A DNA stretch of 64,000 nt. Origin: Acinetobacter brisouisimilis. GTDB taxonomy: Bacteria; Pseudomonadota; Gammaproteobacteria; Pseudomonadales; Moraxellaceae. The position numbers were made by a program, and so were the translations under genes. The notes under the pieces were generated by a model. It worked only from the letters and a program-made list of their open reading frames with translations. It did no database searches and was not told where the DNA came from. The DNA lies in contig NZ_KB851219.1 of NCBI RefSeq assembly GCF_000368265.1, positions 2,040,484 to 2,104,483 of the forward strand. The letters run 5' to 3'. Of the stretch, positions 20,107 to 28,256 are shown piece after piece; the stretch's first letter is position 1, and the number at the start of each line of letters is the position of its first letter.

Positions 20107-20135
20107 ATTATAACCACTGTTCAATCATTACGCAA
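20107..20135 (-). promoter_or_regulatory. Sigma-70 promoter of the S10 operon
   Basis: On the minus strand TTGCGT (20130-20135) and a consensus TATAAT (20107-20112) are 17 bases apart. The strong -10 box and ideal spacing suit a highly expressed ribosomal operon. Confidence 0.75.
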
Positions 20136-20451
20136 ATGTCTTTTGCATATATTTTTCAGGTCTGACGACACTTCATAAACCAGTTGTAGAGCAAGCTAAA
20201 ATAACGCAATCATGAAAATGTTTAATGAGTGAGTAAATTTAAGGCCCCACCAATAACACCAGCATTACGATCAACCTGTTCTTAACAATTCCAAGTATCA
20301 AAATACAGATTGATTTTTTTAAATTATGAGTTTTATTTACAGATTAACTCATCCCTGATAATAACAGTCATTATCGACCAATCCAGTCAATAATTATGCG
20401 TATATATGTAGGTTTACTTTTTCCTATTTAGGCTAATTATTCTGAGTTGCA
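20136..20451. other. Intergenic stretch between S10 promoter and amidotransferase gene
   Basis: AT-rich region with no intact gene. It holds a short decayed coding trace on the minus strand (20222-20320). The amidotransferase gene reads toward this region, and I see no convincing terminator for it here. Confidence 0.5.
20222..20320 (-). pseudogene. Possible remnant of a ROK-like protein C-terminus
   Basis: On the minus strand one frame reads INLYFDTWNC, a stop, then EQVDRNAGVIGGALNLLTH and a stop. The AGVIGGAL segment resembles the C-terminal end of ROK-family sugar kinases (AGviGAA). There is no start codon and an internal stop, so if it is real it is a dead fragment. The match is short and could be chance. 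Confidence 0.3.
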
Positions 20452-21183
20452 CTAAGCCGTTTTTAATACAAATTCAATGGCCCGATTGAGTAGATCATTC
20501 CCCTGTAAAAAATAGTGCAATGGAGATTTTTTTAAATGGTCAATATGCTGAATTTGCTCACCATCAAAAATGGCAATTTTGTCATCATCATCTAAGAATT
20601 TTTGTAAAACTTCTGGTGTCATCTCAGGATGAAATTGAAATCCTAAAATATTATGGCTAATCTGATACATCTGATTACGGCAAGCGGAATTTTCCGCTAA
20701 ATGAATCGCACCTTTTGGAAGATCAAAAGTTTCACTGTGCCATTGTAAAACCTTAAATTCTTTAGGCAATTCAAAACAATGCTTGGGCACATTATCAATA
20801 CGATAAACGGTTGTCCAACCTAATTCTTTATGCACATGGCGATTCACCACCGCCCCCAAAGCATTCGCAATGAGTTGCCCTCCCAAACACAAACCTATGG
20901 CAGGCTTACCTGTTGCCAAATAACGTCGAATCCAGCGCTTTTCTAGCCTTAGCCACGGGTAATTCACCTCATCATTGACACTCATTTCACCGCCCATAAT
21001 GATCAGCAAATCCACATCTTCAATTTGAGGCAGCGCTTCAATTTCCAGCAAAGTGTCGCCAGGTAAGGCAAAAAATTCGGTCGCAGTGATTTTAGCTTGA
21101 TGGGCTTTTAAAAAATCATAGCAGCTTCCAAATCCCTCTCCTGCAATATGTTGAAAGTAATGAACTTTTAAACCTGATTTCAT
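20452..21183 (-). CDS. Class I glutamine amidotransferase-like protein
   Basis: A 243-residue stand-alone amidotransferase domain similar to the glutaminase part of GMP synthase. The nucleophile elbow IGLCLGGQ places the catalytic Cys at residue 99, and FQFHPEM supplies His185 and Glu187, so the triad is complete. The oxyanion strand IIMGGEMSVND (61-71) is typical of the YfeJ/GuaA-like group. These proteins hydrolyse Gln or gamma-glutamyl compounds; the actual substrate is unknown. The gene is single, with no synthase partner nearby. Confidence 0.85.
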   Translation of the reverse strand: MKSGLKVHYFQHIAGEGFGSCYDFLKAHQAKITATEFFALPGDTLLEIEALPQIEDVDLLIIMGGEMSVNDEVNYPWLRLEKRWIRRYLATGKPAIGLCLGGQLIANALGAVVNRHVHKELGWTTVYRIDNVPKHCFELPKEFKVLQWHSETFDLPKGAIHLAENSACRNQMYQISHNILGFQFHPEMTPEVLQKFLDDDDKIAIFDGEQIQHIDHLKKSPLHYFLQGNDLLNRAIEFVLKTA

Positions 21184-21343
21184 GCATTATTATCCTATAA
21201 TTGCAATGATTAAGCTTTAATTAGCAAAAATGACGCCAACTTTTAGAAAAAATCAGGTTTTTTGAATTTTTTTTATTTCTATTATTTTTTATACGTGAAT
21301 CGCTTAAATTAATATCAGCCTTTTACTTTGCAGAGTATAAACT

Positions 21344-22528
21344 TTGAAAAAATCTCCACAAACCGAGCTGATCCACGCACCAAGATTAGCGCCACAATAT
21401 ATTAAAACCATTCAGCCTCCCCTTTATCGCGCATCAACCATTATTTTTGAAAACACCAGCAAGCTCTTTGATCGACACTGGAGTGATCGTTACGATTATA
21501 GTTACGGGACGCATGGCACACCAACGACCTATACGCTTGCAGATAAAATTGCACAACTAGAAAATGGCAATTATTGCTTATTAGCACCAAGCGGTTTATC
21601 TGCGATTAATTTGGTGAATTCTGCATTATTGCAATCGGGCGATGAGGTTTGGGTTCCTGATAATATTTATGGCCCAGGCATGGCGCATTTGCGTTATTTA
21701 CAACAAAGTTTTGGTGTTATCGTCCAAGTATATGATCCACTTGACCATCACAGTTTTCAACCCTCGGCAAAAGCCAAACTAATCTGGTTAGAAGCAGCAG
21801 GTTCCGTCACTTTAGAGTTTCCAGACTTAATTAATCTGGTTAAAAAAGCCAAACAGCATCAAATTGTGACTGTGCTTGATAATACTTGGGGCGCAGGACT
21901 GGCGTTTAATGCTTTTGATTTTTCCGATGAGCATTTGGCTGTCGATATCACTGTACATGCTCTCACCAAATACCCAAGCGGTGGTGGGGATATTTTAATG
22001 GGCAGCGTAGTAACACAAGAACATAAGCTGCACTTAAAATTATTACATATGCATGCAACCCAAGGCATTGCTGTTTCTGGTGATGACTGCGCGCAAATCC
22101 AGCGTAGCCTTGCACATATGCAACTGCGTTATGAACAGCAATCACATAGTGCCAAAGAAATTCTACATTGGTTAAAGCAACAACCCCAGTTTCAGCAAGT
22201 CCTTCATCCAAGTGACGCTTTATCACCTGGACATCAATATTGGCAGCAAGTTTGTCCGAGTCAGCAAAGTGCAGGTTTAGTCAGTGTAATCTTTCAAGAA
22301 AATTACACGCTTGAATCCATACGACGCTTCTGTGATGCCCTTCAACTGTTTAAGCTCGGATTTAGCTGGGGTGGTCCCGTTAGCCTCGCGATGCTATACG
22401 ACTTAACCGAAATGCGCAGCTTAAAATCAGCACATCTTGCACAGGGTGTCTTGGTTCGTTTTTGTATCGGGCTAGAATCTAGCGAAGACTTGATTAGAGA
22501 TATTGAACAGGCTTTGCAAGCTCTATAA
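21344..22528 (+). CDS. metC: PLP-dependent trans-sulfuration enzyme, cystathionine beta-lyase type
   Basis: Cys/Met metabolism PLP enzyme of 394 residues, most like cystathionine beta-lyase, which makes homocysteine from cystathionine. The cofactor lysine is K209 in HALTKYPSGGGD, followed by ILMGSV; YDYSYGTHGTPTTYTL near residue 48 is the substrate and phosphate-binding segment. The C-terminal SWGGPVSLAML is typical of the MetC branch. The frame starts at TTG 21344, because no ATG lies near the family N-terminus. A cystathionine gamma-synthase or methionine gamma-lyase activity cannot be excluded. Confidence 0.82.
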   Translation: MKKSPQTELIHAPRLAPQYIKTIQPPLYRASTIIFENTSKLFDRHWSDRYDYSYGTHGTPTTYTLADKIAQLENGNYCLLAPSGLSAINLVNSALLQSGDEVWVPDNIYGPGMAHLRYLQQSFGVIVQVYDPLDHHSFQPSAKAKLIWLEAAGSVTLEFPDLINLVKKAKQHQIVTVLDNTWGAGLAFNAFDFSDEHLAVDITVHALTKYPSGGGDILMGSVVTQEHKLHLKLLHMHATQGIAVSGDDCAQIQRSLAHMQLRYEQQSHSAKEILHWLKQQPQFQQVLHPSDALSPGHQYWQQVCPSQQSAGLVSVIFQENYTLESIRRFCDALQLFKLGFSWGGPVSLAMLYDLTEMRSLKSAHLAQGVLVRFCIGLESSEDLIRDIEQALQAL

Positions 22529-22536
22529 ATTACGTA

Positions 22537-22571
22537 TTCTGCTTGGTAAGCAAGACAAAAACCAAGCAGAA
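22537..22571 (+). terminator. Hairpin after metC, terminator-like
   Basis: An 11-bp perfect stem, TTCTGCTTGGT with ACCAAGCAGAA, closes a 13-base loop just after the stop codon. No T run follows, so it may stabilise the 3' end rather than terminate by itself. Confidence 0.55.
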
Positions 22572-22697
22572 ACTCATAAAATTTATTTATTTTTCACTAT
22601 TATAAAGCTTTCATGACAACAACCATAAATTGGTTAAAAAAAAATCCATAAATAAATTCTGTATTTTTCTTCAATAGCTATTGTTTTTTAATTTTTT

Positions 22698-22720
22698 AAA
22701 ATATATTTTAAAAGTATCTT
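22698..22720 (+). promoter_or_regulatory. Candidate NsrR operator before the globin gene
   Basis: A 23-base imperfect palindrome with arms AAAATATATTT and AAAAGTATCTT around one central base. It matches 16 of 23 positions of the E. coli NsrR consensus that I recall (AAGATGCATTT-A-AAATACATCTT). It lies 31 bases before the globin start, and nsrR itself is the next gene. A separate 12-bp palindrome CAATAGCTATTG lies at 22672-22683. Confidence 0.55.
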
Positions 22721-22751
22721 TAATAGTAAAAACCATTATAAAGGTCTCAAC

Positions 22752-23516
22752 ATGACTCCAGAGCATATCGAACTTGTAAAATCTACTGTTCCTGTACTTC
22801 GTGAAAATGGGGTTGCACTGACCTCATATTTTTATAAACGTATGTTGGGCAACCATCCTGAATTAAAAAATGTCTTTAACCTTGATCACCAAAGCACTGG
22901 TCGTCAACCTCGCGCTCTTGCTGCAGCAGTTTTGGCCTATGCAGAGCATATTGAAAACCCAAGTATTCTTGCTAAAGCTGTAGACCATATTACCAACAAG
23001 CATGTCAGCCTCAATATTCAAGCTGATCAATACTCGATTGTTGGTGAAAATCTGCTGCACTCCATTAGCGAAGTGTTAAATGTTCCATTTGAATCTGAGT
23101 TGATCGAAGCATGGAAACAGGCGTATTTACAACTTGCCGATATTTTAATTAATGCTGAAAAACAAAAATATGAGCAACTGGCTACACAAACAGGTGGCTG
23201 GGCTGGCTGGCGCAGTTTTGAAATTACCGCGATTGATGCACTTGAATCAGGGAAACGCTTCGCCTTGAAACCAACCGATGGTCATGCCGTTGCTACAGGC
23301 AAAGAAGGCGCTTATATTTCGGTAAAAGTCAAAGTACCTGCTCAGGGGATTGAACAACCTCAACAATTCAAATTTTCAGCACAACAAGACAATACCGAAT
23401 ATCATATTGAAGTACTTCCTGAAGCAAATCATAGCGAATATGATGTTGCTAATATCTTGTTGGCAAACTATCAAATCGGTGATCAGGTTCAGGTATCTGC
23501 ACCTTTAGCTGACTAA
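22752..23516 (+). CDS. Flavohemoglobin-like globin lacking the NAD-binding domain
   Basis: The first 145 residues are a full flavohemoglobin-type globin: B10 Tyr28, E7 Gln52, proximal His84, Tyr94 and Glu136 all line up with the haem pocket of nitric oxide dioxygenase Hmp. After the linker GGWAGW the protein enters the region of the FAD-binding barrel but stops at residue 254 with VQVSAPLAD, where Hmp (about 396 residues) goes on into its NAD-binding domain. The FAD motif RxYS of Hmp is replaced by QFKFSA (205-210). It should bind haem, but a separate reductase would be needed for turnover. No missing half follows; the next gene is nsrR. I expect a role in NO detoxification or sensing. The start is supported by AAGG seven bases upstream. 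Confidence 0.85.
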   Translation: MTPEHIELVKSTVPVLRENGVALTSYFYKRMLGNHPELKNVFNLDHQSTGRQPRALAAAVLAYAEHIENPSILAKAVDHITNKHVSLNIQADQYSIVGENLLHSISEVLNVPFESELIEAWKQAYLQLADILINAEKQKYEQLATQTGGWAGWRSFEITAIDALESGKRFALKPTDGHAVATGKEGAYISVKVKVPAQGIEQPQQFKFSAQQDNTEYHIEVLPEANHSEYDVANILLANYQIGDQVQVSAPLAD

Positions 23517-23526
23517 TTCTGTCGTG

Positions 23527-23592
23527 ATTTATGTGCAGTCATTAACAAAAGTTTCGTTTTTCTTGCTTTAGTATTAATATCTGCACATAAAT
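23527..23592. repeat. 12-bp perfect inverted repeat flanking the nsrR promoter region
   Basis: ATTTATGTGCAG at 23527-23538 is exactly reverse-complemented at 23581-23592, with 42 bases between. The pair fills the gap between the globin stop and the nsrR start. It might be a pair of half-sites, a long-loop 3'-end hairpin, or both. Confidence 0.6.
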
Positions 23593-23609
23593 ATTACCAA
23601 TTTCCACCT

Positions 23610-24053
23610 ATGCAATTAAATAAGTTTACTGATTATGCATTACGCATTCTGATTACGATTGCGCAAACACGCCAAGCTCCCTATACCATTGCCGAGCTTG
23701 CAGACTGTCTGTATGTACCAGCCAATCATCTGGTTAAAATTGTGCATTTTATGGCAAAACAACACTGGATCATCACCACTCGCGGTAAAGGTGGCGGTAT
23801 TCGTCTAAATCCAGATGCTCTCAGTGCTCGCCTTGGCGATTTAGTTAAAATTTTGCAAGGTGAAGTCAATATTGTGGAATGCAACAATCCACCTTGTGTA
23901 CTGCGTTCCAAATGTGGTCTTAAAGGCATTCTCGATCAGGCAGTAGATCAATTTTATTTAAGCCTCAACGCCTATACGCTCGGGCAAGTTCTCGACACAT
24001 CAACCCCCAATAGTGTGGCAGAGCACTCACCTATTTCATTGCTGAACTTATAA
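23610..24053 (+). CDS. nsrR: Nitric oxide-sensing repressor NsrR (Rrf2 family)
   Basis: Rrf2-family transcription repressor with an iron-sulfur cluster that is destroyed by NO. The 147-residue protein has an N-terminal winged helix (1-80, with MQLNKFTDYALRILITIAQT and the wing TTRGKGGGIRL). Cluster cysteines C91, C96 and C102 sit in ECNNPPCVLRSKCGL, with the same spacing and numbering as E. coli NsrR. IscR has a different Cys pattern, so the NsrR call is good. It sits 93 bases after the globin gene, whose promoter has an NsrR-like site. Confidence 0.92.
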   Translation: MQLNKFTDYALRILITIAQTRQAPYTIAELADCLYVPANHLVKIVHFMAKQHWIITTRGKGGGIRLNPDALSARLGDLVKILQGEVNIVECNNPPCVLRSKCGLKGILDQAVDQFYLSLNAYTLGQVLDTSTPNSVAEHSPISLLNL

Positions 24054-24130
24054 AAAATTGAAAATTCGCACCACAGTGCAGCTTGCTTTATACTATGCAG
24101 GACATTTTTTATCTCGCGTGAAATCTATCT

Positions 24131-24952
24131 ATGCATCGTTATGCAAAATCTAAAGACACCAAAGCGAGACTCGCACCCAAACAAAAGATTAGCTATGAAA
24201 AACAGCCTGATCCTGCCATTACAGGTTATGCGGTGCAGTCTCTCAACTGGTTACGACAAGCCGAATTCTTAATGAGTGCACCTAAACTCGCACTTTGTGT
24301 CGAAGATACAGGTTATGAAATTGCATTTGCAGGTCGGTCTAACGCTGGAAAATCCAGTGCAATTAATGCCCTAACCAATCAAAAGCAACTGGCACGTGCG
24401 TCCAAAAGACCAGGACGTACCCAAATGATCAACTTTTTTAGCTTAGGCAATCCCAATCAGCGCCTCGTAGACTTACCGGGTTACGGTTACGCTGCTGTTC
24501 CTGAAGAAATGAAGCGTGTTTGGCAAAAAGAGCTAGAAAATTATTTGATTCACCGTGAAAGTCTGCAAGGCTTGGTGCTGTTGATGGATATTCGCCACCC
24601 ATTACAACATTTTGACTTGATGATGCTAGAGTGGGCACATTCACGTAAACTGTTTGTGCATATTTTATTAACCAAAGCCGACAAGCTCAACCGAGGCCCA
24701 GCCAGTAAAGCACTGATTGAAGTCAAGCAAGCCCTCAAGAAAATGAAACTACAGTTTTCCATCCAACTGTTTTCTTCACTCAACAAACAAGGTCTTGAGG
24801 AACTGGCATCAGTTATGGCGGGACGCCTGCACTATATTCTAGATGATAAAAATCAAGTTATTGATATTAATAGTATTCCTGAAGCATCAGATGCAGATAT
24901 AGATGATGCCGACGACGATAGCGAAGATGATGCTGAATCAGTAGCACCATAA
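24131..24952 (+). CDS. engB: Ribosome biogenesis GTP-binding protein EngB (YsxC/YihA)
   Basis: Essential GTPase of the TrmE-Era-EngA-EngB group, needed for late 50S assembly. G1 is GRSNAGKSS at residues 68-76, G3 is DLPGYGYA, G4 is TKAD. At 273 residues it is longer than the usual 200-210, because of a basic N-terminal extension of about 45 residues and an acidic tail of about 30 residues (SDADIDDADDDSEDDAES). The start at ATG 24131 has a plain upstream region; a later start, ATG 24272, would remove the basic extension. A strong terminator follows. Confidence 0.93.
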   Translation: MHRYAKSKDTKARLAPKQKISYEKQPDPAITGYAVQSLNWLRQAEFLMSAPKLALCVEDTGYEIAFAGRSNAGKSSAINALTNQKQLARASKRPGRTQMINFFSLGNPNQRLVDLPGYGYAAVPEEMKRVWQKELENYLIHRESLQGLVLLMDIRHPLQHFDLMMLEWAHSRKLFVHILLTKADKLNRGPASKALIEVKQALKKMKLQFSIQLFSSLNKQGLEELASVMAGRLHYILDDKNQVIDINSIPEASDADIDDADDDSEDDAESVAP

Positions 24953-24954
24953 AT

Positions 24955-24990
24955 AAAAATAGGCATGTTCATGACATGCCTTTTTTTATT
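24955..24990 (+). terminator. Bidirectional terminator between engB and purU
   Basis: Stem AGGCATGT with ACATGCCT (8 bp, 5-base loop) at 24961-24981, followed by seven T. A-rich sequence on the left gives T residues on the minus strand, so it can serve both convergent genes. Confidence 0.9.
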
Positions 24991-25005
24991 GAGCAAAATT
25001 CTGCG

Positions 25006-25872
25006 TTATTGGAATACCACTGTTTTGTTGCCATCGACAATCACACGATCTTCCAGATGCCATTTCACTGCACGGGCCAGTACATTACGCTCTACATCTT
25101 CGCCTAGTTCACGCAGTTGCTCAACGTTATACTGGTGACCAACACGCTCAACACCCTGCTCAATAATCGGCCCTTGATCCAGTTCAGCCGTCACGTAGTG
25201 TGCTGTTGCACCGATCAACTTCACGCCTTTTTCATACGCTTGTTTATAAGGGTTTGCTCCCACAAAAGCTGGCAGGAATGAATGGTGAATATTAATAATT
25301 TTCATCGGCCATTTTTTGACAAAATCTTCATTTAAGATCTGCATATAACGTGCAAGAACTAGCAAGTCATTCCCTTGCATCAATTCATCAATTTGCGCAT
25401 ATGCTTCGGCTTTATTGTCTTTGCTTACTTTTACTACCGTAAATGGAATACCGAAATTTTCGACAGCTTCACGAAGATCTTCATGATTGGAAATGACTTG
25501 GGTAATTTCGCATGACAGTGAGCCACGTGCATGACGCCATAACAGCTCAAGCAGTGCATGATCAACTTTTGAAACCAAAATACCGACTTTTTTCACATCG
25601 CTCACAAGTGCCAAACGCCACTGCATTTCGTAACGCTGCGCTACATTGCTACCAAACGTTTGCAGCAAGGTTTCTCGGCGGGTTTGCAAATGATCAAGCT
25701 CAAACTCAACACGCATGAAGTAACGCCCGCCCTGAGCTTCTGTAGCATATTGGTCAAGTGCGGTAATGTTCGCGCCTTGATGATACAAAAAACTCGATAC
25801 AGCTTGCACGATTCCTGGCTTGTCTTCGCAAGTAATCAGCAAACGTGCAGTATTGGCAGTGGTCATGTTCAT
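25006..25872 (-). CDS. purU: Formyltetrahydrofolate deformylase
   Basis: Hydrolyses 10-formyl-tetrahydrofolate to formate and tetrahydrofolate, balancing one-carbon pools and feeding formate to PurT. The 288-residue protein has an N-terminal ACT domain (about 8-85, LLITCEDKPGIVQAVSSFLY) and a formyltransferase-fold catalytic domain. The latter carries INIHHSFLPAFVGANPYKQA and THE downstream Asp in AELDQGPIIEQ, which match the Asn-His-Asp active site. The gene is single and converges on engB. Confidence 0.95.
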   Translation of the reverse strand: MNMTTANTARLLITCEDKPGIVQAVSSFLYHQGANITALDQYATEAQGGRYFMRVEFELDHLQTRRETLLQTFGSNVAQRYEMQWRLALVSDVKKVGILVSKVDHALLELLWRHARGSLSCEITQVISNHEDLREAVENFGIPFTVVKVSKDNKAEAYAQIDELMQGNDLLVLARYMQILNEDFVKKWPMKIINIHHSFLPAFVGANPYKQAYEKGVKLIGATAHYVTAELDQGPIIEQGVERVGHQYNVEQLRELGEDVERNVLARAVKWHLEDRVIVDGNKTVVFQ

Positions 25873-25951
25873 GTTGCTCTATATCACTTATTCATACAAA
25901 AAAGATAGCCGAGCATTATACTCTTTTTTTTGAATATTCACATATAGCTTT

Positions 25952-26644
25952 TTATTGCGATACCTTGAGCTTGAGTTGAGTAAACCAATCCGATGACTCA
26001 ATGCTGGTCAGCAATTCCTCATAAGTTGCTCGACTTTCGCCCAGTAAATAAGGTCCTTCCAAAAACAACATCTGGCGTAGTGCCTGCCAGATCCATTTGT
26101 CTTCGAGCTGGTTCTGGTCATCCAAATGCCCTGTCATAAACAGGAAATTGGTCCAGTTGGTCAGTACAATCCAGATATTAACAATGAGCGCCTCAATTTC
26201 TACAGTCGTCATTTTCATCAGTCCAGCATCAACAAATGCCTGATAAATACACTGCCCTTGATGCATCACCTGTCGGGCAAACTGTGCATACTGCTGCTTA
26301 AAATTGTCATCATTTTCTGCCAGATGATACACATCCCGATGCAAAAACCGATAACGCCAGAGTTGCTCGCTCAGTACCTGAAAGTAATGAATCTTATCAT
26401 CTGCATTGACTAGGCGGTTTTGCGGAAGTGCCAACATCTCTAAAGTTTCACGCTGATACTGATCCGTCAGTGCTTTTATAATTTCCTGTTTATTACGAAA
26501 ATGATAATACAAGTTACCAGGGCTCATCTCGAGAGCCGAAGCAATATGATTGGTGGTCACGGCACGCTCACCACGCTCATTAAACAATTGCAGACTCAAA
26601 TTTAAGATACGCTGTTTCGTTTTTACTGTTTTTGTTTGCGACAT
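25952..26644 (-). CDS. TetR family transcription regulator
   Basis: A 230-residue TetR-type repressor. The N-terminal helix-turn-helix covers about residues 10-58 (TKQRILNLSLQLFNERGERA, then NHIASALEMSPGNLYYHFRNK). The C-terminal ligand domain is all helical. It is transcribed divergently from an aldehyde dehydrogenase, and a perfect TTAGAGT-N4-ACTCTAA palindrome lies inside that gene's promoter. It is therefore the natural repressor of the dehydrogenase; the ligand is unknown. Confidence 0.88.
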   Translation of the reverse strand: MSQTKTVKTKQRILNLSLQLFNERGERAVTTNHIASALEMSPGNLYYHFRNKQEIIKALTDQYQRETLEMLALPQNRLVNADDKIHYFQVLSEQLWRYRFLHRDVYHLAENDDNFKQQYAQFARQVMHQGQCIYQAFVDAGLMKMTTVEIEALIVNIWIVLTNWTNFLFMTGHLDDQNQLEDKWIWQALRQMLFLEGPYLLGESRATYEELLTSIESSDWFTQLKLKVSQ

Positions 26645-26698
26645 TCACTACAACCAAATTTTACCCAAAAACCGTTACAGCCTAGCACAATTCTACGC

Positions 26699-26727
26699 TT
26701 GACTGATTAGAGTTTTTACTCTAAAAA
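26699..26727 (+). promoter_or_regulatory. Promoter of the aldehyde dehydrogenase gene with TetR operator
   Basis: TTGACT (26699-26704) and TAAAAA (26722-26727) are 17 bases apart. The spacer holds the perfect 7-bp inverted repeat TTAGAGT-TTTT-ACTCTAA (26707-26724). A repressor bound there would block polymerase. The gene start follows an AGGAGG site. Confidence 0.7.
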
Positions 26728-26764
26728 TATCTTTCATCAACAATATGCAAAGGAGGCATCTCAC

Positions 26765-28201
26765 ATGCAAACCATGACCTCAAACTCTCCTGAGCTTATT
26801 GAGCAACAACTGATTCAAATTCTACAACAGCAAAAACAAGCCTATCAGCTTTATCCAATGCCATCGGCAAAAGATCGTATCGAACGTTTAAACCGACTCA
26901 AAGCAATTTTGGTTAAATATCAAGATCAATTTGCTGAAGCGATCAGTCAGGATTTTGGCAATCGTGCATTTGGCGAAACGCGTATCGGCGAAATTCTCAC
27001 CTGTCTTGAACAGATTCGCTATTACCGTAAACATCTGACTGCATGGATGAAACCTGAAAAACGCCACATTAGCTGGTTACACCAACCTGCAAAAGGCTGG
27101 GTGCAATATCAGCCACTTGGGGTTGTCGGAATTATTGCACCGTGGAATTACCCATTACTATTGTCAATAGGTCCATTGATCTGCGCGCTTGCTGCAGGCA
27201 ATCATGCCATGATCAAAATTTCGAGTGCATCTGCACATTTTGGCAAAATGCTTGATAAAGCCTTGTCAGAGGCTTTTCCTTGTGAATTGGTCGCTGTTGT
27301 TAATGGCGGCGGGGTGATTTCCGATGCATTTAGTCATTTGCCTTTTGACAAAATAATTTTTACTGGCTCAACCAATGTCGGTAAAACCGTCATGCAGGCA
27401 GCTGCAAAAAACCTAGTCCCTGTGATTTTGGAATTGGGGGGTAAGTCGCCTGTTTTAGTACATCACTCCATGCACATGAAAGATGTAGCGTTACGGGTAG
27501 CTGCAGGAAAATTGTGGAATGCAGGACAAACTTGCGTTGCACCTGATTATATTTTCTTGCCTAAAGGTAAAACTGCCGAATTTGTAGAGCATTTCAAGAT
27601 TGCGGTACAACACATGTACCCCGATATTGCCAACAATCAAGACTACACCGCGATTATTAATGACAAGCAATATTTACGCTTGCACCGCTATTTGGAAGAT
27701 GCCCAGCTTTCAGGTGCAAAAGTGATTGAAATTAATCCAAAAAATGAATTGCTCAGCACTCAGCGTAAAATTGCACCGACTTTGGTGGCAGGTGCCACCA
27801 CCGAGATGCAACTCATGCAACATGAGATCTTTGGACCTATTCTTCCAATTATGGAATATGAAGATATTGAGCAAGTCATCGACTTTATTAATCGCAGACC
27901 GCGCCCACTTGCGTTATACTACTTCGACTTTGATCAGGCTCGTGCCGATTATGTCGCTGAACGAACCCACTCAGGACACTTTGGTCAAAACATGGTTCTC
28001 AGCCATGTTGCACAAGATGATTTGCCTTTCGGCGGCATCGGTGCATCAGGCATGGGAAAATATCATGGACCAGAAGGCTTTTTCAATTTGTCACATGAAC
28101 GCTCGATGATGTCAAATCCTAAACTCTATAGTTTAAAATTTGTACTACCGCCGTTTAATAAACCGATTTACAAATTGATTTCCAAAGCTTTGCTGCGCTA
28201 A
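26765..28201 (+). CDS. Aldehyde dehydrogenase, coniferyl-aldehyde-dehydrogenase type
   Basis: NAD(P)-dependent aldehyde dehydrogenase of 478 residues. The catalytic Glu is residue 223 in ELGGKSP and the catalytic Cys is residue 257 in GQTCVAPDY; the cofactor segment IIAPWNYPLLLSIGPL is near residue 121. Length and the hydrophobic C-terminus (LKFVLPPFNKPIYKLISKAL) fit the coniferyl or fatty aldehyde dehydrogenase branch, members of which oxidise aromatic or long-chain aldehydes. Substrate cannot be fixed from sequence. An AGGAGG ribosome binding site lies eight bases before the ATG. Likely controlled by the divergent TetR protein. Confidence 0.87.
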   Translation: MQTMTSNSPELIEQQLIQILQQQKQAYQLYPMPSAKDRIERLNRLKAILVKYQDQFAEAISQDFGNRAFGETRIGEILTCLEQIRYYRKHLTAWMKPEKRHISWLHQPAKGWVQYQPLGVVGIIAPWNYPLLLSIGPLICALAAGNHAMIKISSASAHFGKMLDKALSEAFPCELVAVVNGGGVISDAFSHLPFDKIIFTGSTNVGKTVMQAAAKNLVPVILELGGKSPVLVHHSMHMKDVALRVAAGKLWNAGQTCVAPDYIFLPKGKTAEFVEHFKIAVQHMYPDIANNQDYTAIINDKQYLRLHRYLEDAQLSGAKVIEINPKNELLSTQRKIAPTLVAGATTEMQLMQHEIFGPILPIMEYEDIEQVIDFINRRPRPLALYYFDFDQARADYVAERTHSGHFGQNMVLSHVAQDDLPFGGIGASGMGKYHGPEGFFNLSHERSMMSNPKLYSLKFVLPPFNKPIYKLISKALLR

Positions 28202-28256
28202 ATGATCAAGGCATGAGCTATCGTTTCAAGTCATGTGGTGTTTTCAACAAAATTGC

